In this document: piece by piece, positions 58,736 through 64,000 of the stretch | Position numbering within the stretch: position 1 is the first letter of the stretch | Layout: each line of letters begins with the position of its first letter | Assembly: GCF_009862785.1 (NCBI RefSeq) | Contig: NZ_WWHU01000001.1 | Coordinates: 4,092,001-4,156,000 of the forward strand | DNA length: 64,000 nt | From: Gordonia sp. SID5947 | Lineage (GTDB): Bacteria > Actinomycetota > Actinomycetes > Mycobacteriales > Mycobacteriaceae | Direction of reading: 5' to 3' | Notes under the pieces: generated by a model | Seen by the model: the letters and a program-made list of their open reading frames with translations, nothing else | What the model was told of the DNA's origin: nothing | The model's database searches: none | Program-made: the position numbers and the translations under genes

Positions 58736-60106
58736 ATGCATTGCGTGGTCGTGGGTGGGGGACTGGCCGGACTGGCGTCGGCGGTGTGGCTTGCCGAAGC
58801 AGGGCAGCGCGTGACGTTGCTGGAGCGACGCGGATCGCTCGGCGGGCGGACGATCGCGATGCCGGTGGCCGCGGTCGACGATGTCCCTGACAACGGGCAG
58901 CACGTGTTCGCGAGCGGGTACGAGCATCTGATGCGGTATCTCGACAGCGTCGGCACACGTGAGAGCGTCGCCTTTCCGGGGCACATGACCATCCGGATGC
59001 CCGGCGGTGCCACCCGTCGGTCTGCCTTCGGCGGCGTAGCCGGCCTCCGCGCGGCTGTCGGTGACCTGCCGGGGGTCACCGGCTTGGATCGATGGCGTAC
59101 CGCCAGGGCCCAGGTCACGCTGATCAAACAGGCACTACGGCAACCGGACTGGCTCGACGACATCACCGCCGACGAGTGGTTCCGCCGGATCGGGATGCCG
59201 CAGTCGGCACGAGAAGCGTTGTGGGACGGCATTGTCATCGGGTTGACCGGAGACAAGCCCGACATCTCCTCGGCAAAGGTGCCGGCCGATCTCCTGGTGA
59301 CCGGCATCCGGCGGGCACGCGAGAGCAGGACGCCGATCTCGATCGGTTATCCGACAGTCGATCTGGACACCCTGTTCATCGACGGTGCCGAAAAGGTCTT
59401 CGCCAACGCCGGTGTGGAGGTGAGGCATCGAGCGGTCGTCGCATCGGTCGATGTCGCCGACGGTGCGGTCGCCGGGGTCACGCTCAGCGACGGCGAGCAC
59501 ATCTCCGCCGATGCGGTGATCTGCGCAGTGCCGGTGTGGGGCGTGAAAGGCCTGCTCGATCAGGTGCCCGGGCACGAACAGATCTACGCAGCGGTGGACA
59601 ACCTCACGCCGGTCCCGATCGTGAGTGTGAACCTCTATCTCGACCGCGCGATCGGGATGATCGATTGGGGTGAGATCCTTTACGGCGGTGAGGGAGTGCT
59701 CGAACAGGTGTGGGATCGCCAGCGGATGCACGACCGCGACTCGTCGCGGCACCACCTCTATTCGACGACGGTCTCTGCGGCATACGAGTTGACCGGGAAG
59801 TCGAACGCAGAGATCACCGAGATCCAGATGGAGATGCTTCGCAAGTACTTCCCAGCCGCCGCCGATGCCACGGTGATCCACAGTCATGTGGTGCGGATGC
59901 CGAAATCCACGTTCGCGCAACGGCCTGGAACCGCCGGTATCCGGCCTGATCAGCGGACGGCAGTGAAAGGGCTGGCCCTGGCCGGGGATTGGACGCGTAC
60001 GGACTGGACCACCACGATGGAAGGTGCATGCCAGAGCGCCGCGCGGGCCGTCGAGGTGATCCTCGGTGGTGCGCAGCGGCCAGTGCATCCCGCGAATTCC
60101 GTGTGA
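58736..60106 (+). CDS. FAD-dependent oxidoreductase, HpnE/phytoene-desaturase-like
   Basis: A 456-residue flavoprotein of the amine-oxidase fold: FAD motif CVVVGGGLAGLASAVWLAEA (residues 3-22), LLERRGSLGGRT, DNGQHVFASGYEHLMRYLDS as in hydroxysqualene dehydroxylase HpnE and zeta-carotene-like desaturases, and C-terminal GLALAGDWTRTDWTTTMEGA. No hopanoid or carotenoid gene lies nearby, so the pathway is open. ATG 58736 starts the dinucleotide fold exactly. Upstream terminator of msrA isolates it; downstream, 203 bases without a gene precede proV. Confidence 0.85.
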   Translation: MHCVVVGGGLAGLASAVWLAEAGQRVTLLERRGSLGGRTIAMPVAAVDDVPDNGQHVFASGYEHLMRYLDSVGTRESVAFPGHMTIRMPGGATRRSAFGGVAGLRAAVGDLPGVTGLDRWRTARAQVTLIKQALRQPDWLDDITADEWFRRIGMPQSAREALWDGIVIGLTGDKPDISSAKVPADLLVTGIRRARESRTPISIGYPTVDLDTLFIDGAEKVFANAGVEVRHRAVVASVDVADGAVAGVTLSDGEHISADAVICAVPVWGVKGLLDQVPGHEQIYAAVDNLTPVPIVSVNLYLDRAIGMIDWGEILYGGEGVLEQVWDRQRMHDRDSSRHHLYSTTVSAAYELTGKSNAEITEIQMEMLRKYFPAAADATVIHSHVVRMPKSTFAQRPGTAGIRPDQRTAVKGLALAGDWTRTDWTTTMEGACQSAARAVEVILGGAQRPVHPANSV

Positions 60107-60309
60107 CCGATTCGCGAAGGTCGGCGACGGCACATGCCGCTCCGATACAGGGCTAATGCTGTGGCGCACCCGTGACCTGACTATGGTGACAACCGAACAA
60201 ACCGACGAATAACGGCCACGGATGCGCACCCGCGTCATCCGGAAGGTGACCGCTGTCGCCGGCCCGCAAGGGTCACGAGAGACGCGGCCAGGACCGGAAA
60301 GGTAAGGGT

Positions 60310-61665
60310 TTGGCGACTCCATCCCCGAGCGAAGCTGTCCAGCCGGACACGCCGTCGCACGACATCGCACTACGCGCAGAACACGTCTACAAGATCTTCG
60401 GCAGGCGTGAGAACGAGGTGGTCAAACGGTTACGTGCGGGTGCGGATCCCGACGACCTCAAAGAGATGGGCACCGCTGCGGTCATCGACGCGAGTTTCGA
60501 GGTGGCGGCCGGAGAGATCTTCGTCGTCATGGGTCTCTCCGGGTCCGGGAAATCGACCCTGATCCGGACCCTCAACGGGCTCTGGAAGCCGTCGGCAGGC
60601 AACATCCACATCGGCGACACCGACATCACGACGATCTCGGACAAGGCGCTCCGAGGGGTCCGTCGCGACAAGATCTCGATGGTCTTTCAGCATTTCGCCC
60701 TGCTGCCGCACCGAACGGTCCGGGACAACGCGGCGTATGCGCTCAAGGAACAGGGCGTCGGCAAGTCCGAACGACTCGAACGTGCCGATCACTGGCTGGG
60801 GGTCGTCGGCCTCGAAGGCTGGGGAGATCGACTTCCGGGGCAACTGTCGGGTGGCATGCAGCAACGCGTCGGCCTGGCACGAGCCCTGGCAGCGGAAACG
60901 GACATCCTCCTGATGGACGAGGCGTTCTCCGCGCTCGATCCGTTGATCCGCGGCGAGATGCAGGATCAGCTCATCGAACTCCAGTCGAGCCTCGGCAAGA
61001 CGATCATCTTCATCACCCACGACCTCAACGAGGCGATGTACGTGGGTGACCGGATCGCCGTCATGAGGTCCGGGCGGATCGTCCAGATCGGCACCGCGGA
61101 GGAGATCCTCACCGATCCCGCCACCGACTATGTCGCGAAATTCACCGCGGAGGTCGACCGATCGCGCGTCCTCACGGCGAGCTCGGTGATGGAACCCGCG
61201 ACTGCGGTGATCGCCCTGTCGGCGGGACCCCGCCGAGCCGTGAACGAGATGCGGCAGCACCAGACCTCGGGTGTTCTCGTGGTCGACCGTGAGCGACGAC
61301 TCCTCGGCTATGTCACCGACGACGACGCCGTCGCGGCGGTGAAATCCGACCAGAAGGAATTGGCACCCTTGTTGCGAAAGGAATCGCTCGTCTCCGTCAC
61401 CGAGTCCACACCCGTGGCAGAACTGTTCGCGCCGGCGGCCGAATCGCCGGTGCCGCTGGTGGTCACCGATGACGACGGACGCCTGCGTGGTGTTGTGCCC
61501 CGGGTCGGGTTGCTCGCCTCGATGGCGCCGAGGGAGACCGCATCTGCGACCGATGGCGCAGAGGGAGTTGGCGCAGAGGGAGTTGGCGCAGAGGGAGTTG
61601 GCGCAGAGGGGGCGGTCTCCGGCGACTCCGCCGTCGACGACCGTGAGGGAGGTGAGGCATCGTGA
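60310..61665 (+). CDS. proV: Glycine betaine/proline ABC importer ATPase with CBS domains
   Basis: A 451-residue cytoplasmic ATPase of the ProU/OpuA type: Walker A VMGLSGSGKSTLIRTLNGLW (residues ~74-93), the family hallmark HFALLPHRTVRDNAAYAL, signature LSGGMQQRVGLARAL, Walker B DILLMDEAFSALDPLIRGEM. Residues ~295-400 form a CBS pair (VMEPATAVIALSAGPRRAVN, GVLVVDRERRLLGYVTDDDA), the ionic-strength sensor in OpuA. A TTG start at 60310 is used; KIF near residue 27 is conserved. The C-terminus has tandem GVGAE repeats. Overlaps proW. First gene of the importer operon. Confidence 0.93.
   Translation: MATPSPSEAVQPDTPSHDIALRAEHVYKIFGRRENEVVKRLRAGADPDDLKEMGTAAVIDASFEVAAGEIFVVMGLSGSGKSTLIRTLNGLWKPSAGNIHIGDTDITTISDKALRGVRRDKISMVFQHFALLPHRTVRDNAAYALKEQGVGKSERLERADHWLGVVGLEGWGDRLPGQLSGGMQQRVGLARALAAETDILLMDEAFSALDPLIRGEMQDQLIELQSSLGKTIIFITHDLNEAMYVGDRIAVMRSGRIVQIGTAEEILTDPATDYVAKFTAEVDRSRVLTASSVMEPATAVIALSAGPRRAVNEMRQHQTSGVLVVDRERRLLGYVTDDDAVAAVKSDQKELAPLLRKESLVSVTESTPVAELFAPAAESPVPLVVTDDDGRLRGVVPRVGLLASMAPRETASATDGAEGVGAEGVGAEGVGAEGAVSGDSAVDDREGGEAS
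61555..61612 (+). repeat. In-frame 15-bp tandem repeat (GGCGCAGAGGGAGTT x 3.7) in proV
   Basis: Three exact 15-base units at 61555, 61570 and 61585 and a partial fourth at 61600. Encodes GAEGV pentapeptides near the C-terminus after the CBS pair. Length 15 keeps frame, so copy number can vary without loss of function. Confidence 0.85.
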
Positions 61666-62525
61666 GTCTCGCCAATCCACGCTTCAACCTCGGTGACGCG
61701 GTCGAGGACGCCTTCGACTGGATCACCGAGCACGCGTCCTGGCTGTTCGACGCGATCAAGACCGTGATCACCGGGTTCTACGACGCGCTCTACGACGTGC
61801 TGTCGAGCCCGATCTACTACGTGATCATCCTGGTCCTCGCGGCGCTCGCACTGCTCGCCGCGGGGCTTCGAAAGGGGTGGCCGCTGGCCGTGTTCACCCT
61901 GATCGGCTTCTATCTCATCCGATCATTCGACCAGTGGCTGAACGCGATGAGCACGATCGCACTGGTCCTCGTCGCCGTGATCATCGCTCTGGTGATCGCC
62001 ATACCGACCGGCATCCTCGCCGCGCGTAACCGATACGTCTCCGCAGTCGTGCGTCCGATACTCGACCTGATGCAGACGCTCCCGGGTCTGGTCTACCTGG
62101 TTCCGGTGATCATCATCTTCGGCATCGGGCCGACGCCCGGCGTCGTCGCGACGATCATCTTCGCGATGCCACCGGGCATCCGCTTCACCGAGTTGGGGAT
62201 CCGCCAGGTGGATGCGGAAGTGGTCGAGGCGGGCCAGGCGTTCGGATCGAGCCCTGGCCGGATCCTGCGGCAGATCCAGATCCCGCTCGCGATGCCCACG
62301 ATCATGGCGGGCGTCAACCAGGTCATCATGCTGGCGCTGTCGATGGTGGTGATCGCCGGATTCGCGGGCGCAGGTGGACTCGGTGGCCAGGTCAACGAAT
62401 CTCTGCAGACCCTGAACCTGGCGTTGGGAGTCGAAGCCGGCCTGTCGGTGGTGATCATCGCCGTCTACATGGACCGACTGAGTTCGGCGATCGGAAATCG
62501 CGGCCGGTTGGCGAACGCACAGTGA
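61662..62525 (+). CDS. proW: Glycine betaine/proline ABC importer permease
   Basis: A 287-residue inner-membrane permease: several spans (YYVIILVLAALALLAAGLRK, IALVLVAVIIALVIAIPTGI), the ABC-importer EAA-like loop VEAGQAFGSSPGRILRQIQI, and MPTIMAGVNQVIMLALSMVV. GTG 61662 overlaps the proV stop. The N-terminus includes a ~50-residue amphipathic part (DAVEDAFDWITEHASWLFDA) before the first span, as in ProW. Forms the channel with a second copy of itself. Confidence 0.93.
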   Translation: MSLANPRFNLGDAVEDAFDWITEHASWLFDAIKTVITGFYDALYDVLSSPIYYVIILVLAALALLAAGLRKGWPLAVFTLIGFYLIRSFDQWLNAMSTIALVLVAVIIALVIAIPTGILAARNRYVSAVVRPILDLMQTLPGLVYLVPVIIIFGIGPTPGVVATIIFAMPPGIRFTELGIRQVDAEVVEAGQAFGSSPGRILRQIQIPLAMPTIMAGVNQVIMLALSMVVIAGFAGAGGLGGQVNESLQTLNLALGVEAGLSVVIIAVYMDRLSSAIGNRGRLANAQ

Positions 62526-62568
62526 TGCGGCCCCAGACATTTCGCGGCGTGAAAGAGGTAGGAACGAG

Positions 62569-63564
62569 ATGAAGAGAAGGTTGGGTGTCCTCGCGGCAGT
62601 CGTGACCGTCGGTGCCCTGGTGCTCGCCGGCTGTGGAGCGAAGAACACCAACGCCGAGTCCGAAGCCGTCGGCAACGCCGGTACCTCCGACGCCGTGAGC
62701 AAGTACGCGAACTGCTCGCTCACCGAGGGGGCCTCCGACGCCACGAATCTCGATGTCGGGGGCGGTGACAAGACCATCACCATCGCCGCGTTCAGCGGAT
62801 GGGATGAGTCGACGGCAACGGCATACCTGATGAAGAACATCCTCAACAAGAACGGCTACACCGCTGACGTCAAGACTCTCGACGCCGCGGCCGGTTTCAC
62901 CGCGGCCACCAAGGGTGACGTCGACGTGATCACCGACGTGTGGCTGCCGGTGACACATGAGACCTACATCAAGCAATACGGTGACCAATTGGAGCCGCTC
63001 GGATGCTGGTACGACAGCGCGCGCCTGACCATCGCGGTCAACAGCTCGTCGCCTGCCAAGTCCATCGCCGACCTCAAGAACATGGGCGCTGACTACAACA
63101 ACACGCTCGTCGGTATCGAGCCGGGTGCCGGCGAGACCGGGGTGGTCCAGAACACGATGATCCCCGCCTACGGTCTGCAGAACATGACCTTCCGGACGTC
63201 GTCGACGTCGGCGATGCTCGCGTCGATCAAGAAGGCGGAGGCCGAGAAATCCAATGTGGCGGTGACGTTGTGGAAACCGCACTGGGCGTACGCGGCCTTC
63301 GACATCCGTGACCTGGAGGATCCGAAGGGCGCGATGGGCGGCAAAGAGGGAATCTGGAACTTCGCCACCAAGGGCTTCGGCGAGTCGAATCCGAAAGCGG
63401 CCCAGCTGCTGAAGAACCTCGTGGTTCCCGACGAGGAACTCTCCGATCTGGAGAACCTCATCACGCAGAAGTATCAGGGCACCAACCCGGATGCCGCGGT
63501 AGACGAGTGGCTCGCGACCCACCCGGACTTCGCGAACCAGCTGCAGACGGGCGAGCTCGAGTAG
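62569..63564 (+). CDS. proX: Glycine betaine/proline-type substrate-binding lipoprotein
   Basis: A 331-residue binding lipoprotein. Lipobox LVLAGC with the lipid-anchored cysteine at residue ~22, then an OpuAC-type domain: ITIAAFSGWDESTATAYLMK, GDVDVITDVWLPVTHETYIK, SVGIEPGAGETGVVQ-like LVGIEPGAGETGVVQNTMIP, and VAVTLWKPHWAYAAFDIRDL. Aromatic residues W in GWDES, DVWLP and KPHWAY are placed to form the quaternary-amine cage. 43 bases after proW. Followed by a hairpin at 63597. Substrate (betaine, proline, carnitine or ectoine) is unproven. Confidence 0.92.
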   Translation: MKRRLGVLAAVVTVGALVLAGCGAKNTNAESEAVGNAGTSDAVSKYANCSLTEGASDATNLDVGGGDKTITIAAFSGWDESTATAYLMKNILNKNGYTADVKTLDAAAGFTAATKGDVDVITDVWLPVTHETYIKQYGDQLEPLGCWYDSARLTIAVNSSSPAKSIADLKNMGADYNNTLVGIEPGAGETGVVQNTMIPAYGLQNMTFRTSSTSAMLASIKKAEAEKSNVAVTLWKPHWAYAAFDIRDLEDPKGAMGGKEGIWNFATKGFGESNPKAAQLLKNLVVPDEELSDLENLITQKYQGTNPDAAVDEWLATHPDFANQLQTGELE

Positions 63565-63596
63565 CACTTCGCACGTCACACTCCGACCAGTGCCTG

Positions 63597-63638
63597 CGCG
63601 GCACCGACGAGGTCCTCGAGACCGGCGCCGGTGCCGCG
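63597..63638. terminator. Hairpin after proX
   Basis: CGCGGCACCG (63597-63606) and CGGTGCCGCG (63629-63638) are perfect inverted repeats enclosing 22 bases, 33 bases past the proX stop. A second small hairpin GCTGCG-ATA-CGCAGC follows at 63650-63664. Likely the end of the proVWX transcript. Confidence 0.65.
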
Positions 63639-63777
63639 CATTCGTCTGCGCTGCGATACGCAGCAGGTTTGCTTAGGCTGTCCGATCCGAGTAAGTCTCA
63701 GGTGGGCGCCCATCGGGCGTATGACAAGTCAACATCCGGCCATAGATGCCTATTGAGGGAAAGGATCAAACTAGATC

Positions 63778-64000
63778 GTGGTAACTCAAACAGCAACTCG
63801 CTCTGTCGATGTGTATCGCACACGCCTGTCGGAGCACAGTCAGATCGAGCCCCGACCTCATCCGGTGGTCTGGGCGGACATGAACGCCCCCGGCCCCCTG
63901 TCGGGTCCAGAGCTCCGACGATACGACGAGCGCGGATATCACACCGCTTCGTCGGTGATCAGTGACGACGACATCGCGCGCTGTCTCGATGACGTGCACG
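63778..64000 (+). CDS. ectD: Ectoine hydroxylase-like (EctD/ThpD) phytanoyl-CoA dioxygenase, 5' part
   Basis: Runs off the window end after 74 codons. The N-terminus shows the EctD pattern PRPHPVVWADMNAPGPLSGP followed by LRRYDERGYHTASSVISDDD, i.e. the 'DPVVW ... GPL ... L..YE..GF......S.DE' start of ectoine hydroxylases. The iron-binding HxD...H motif lies beyond the edge, so the call rests on the N-terminus. GTG 63778 has GGGAAAGG about 13 bases upstream. A possible promoter (ATGACA-N16-TAGATG) begins at 63721. Nearness to proVWX fits osmoprotection; ectABC are not in the window on this side. Confidence 0.7.
   Translation, partial: MVTQTATRSVDVYRTRLSEHSQIEPRPHPVVWADMNAPGPLSGPELRRYDERGYHTASSVISDDDIARCLDDVH

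Noticed and set aside
61555..61612. 15-base tandem repeat considered as an origin or CRISPR-like array
   Set aside because: It is in frame inside the proV coding region and codes for GAEGV units.

Overview
The window is high-GC, gene-dense DNA of a mycolate actinobacterium. A Gordonia-like or closely related Corynebacteriales genome is the best guess. Grounds are the dnaK-grpE-dnaJ-hspR locus with HAIR operators, SigF- and SigH-type promoters, many GTG starts, a cutinase, MmyB- and TetR-type regulators, a deazaflavin-type nitroreductase, and intergenic repeats of the 'CCCTGAGGAGCGAGC' and 'GCTGATCGAGTAGGCCCGAGCGAAGC' kinds. The genus call is inference; no rRNA or marker gene was searched.

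Layout. (1) 1-8.4 kb: a stress block. The 3' part of a sigF-like sigma factor is followed by a zinc alcohol dehydrogenase, an SDR, a flavodoxin/SRPBCC/CrtI-like FAD oxidoreductase operon, a broken SDR, a FAD-Rieske oxidoreductase and an RsbW/UsfX-like anti-sigma gene. Two good SigF-type promoters (2001, 7875) suggest that at least part of the block is a SigF regulon with feedback. (2) 8.4-20.5 kb: SDRs, an MmyB regulator, a GH15 trehalase/glucoamylase-like enzyme divergent from a G6PD gene, an epoxide hydrolase, a VOC protein, two convergent DHFR-fold proteins, a cutinase and a secreted lipase. (3) 20.5-29.5 kb: proteostasis. lon and dnaK-grpE-dnaJ-hspR both carry SigH-type promoters and HspR (HAIR) operators, so activator and repressor inputs can be read directly from the DNA. 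(4) 29.5-38.8 kb: flavohaemoglobin, amidohydrolase, soluble Ser/Thr kinase, GlcD-type oxidase, a TetR/AidB-like acyl-CoA dehydrogenase/DUF1330 operon, an aldo/keto reductase scrap and an MpaB-like (DUF2236) protein.

(5) 39-47.6 kb: a 903-residue secreted, probably beta-propeller protein with tandem operator repeats; then a TetR-controlled four-gene operon (NTF2-like, Baeyer-Villiger-type monooxygenase, SDR, alpha/beta hydrolase). Its monooxygenase is frameshifted and its hydrolase has an in-frame amber codon, so the pathway looks recently inactivated. (6) 47.7-54.9 kb: an ABC-2 exporter with two unlike ATPases, an MFS exporter with a C-terminal tail of carboxypeptidase-regulatory-like repeats, an SDR, and a ParD-like antitoxin/zeta-toxin pair with a striking operator. 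(7) 55-64 kb: a TetR/Ddn-like divergent pair with tandem operators, a Gfo/Idh/MocA oxidoreductase, msrB-msrA, an HpnE-like FAD enzyme, a glycine betaine/proline-type ABC importer (proVWX) and the start of an ectoine hydroxylase-like gene (ectD), which forms an osmoadaptation end block.

Broken genes are frequent: an SDR at 5.7 kb, an aldo/keto reductase at 37.7 kb, a hydrolase at 42.6 kb, a monooxygenase at 44.4 kb and a probable MmyB remnant at 55.0 kb. No tRNA, rRNA, CRISPR array, transposase or integrase was recognised. Domain calls rest on motif recognition by eye, not on searches.
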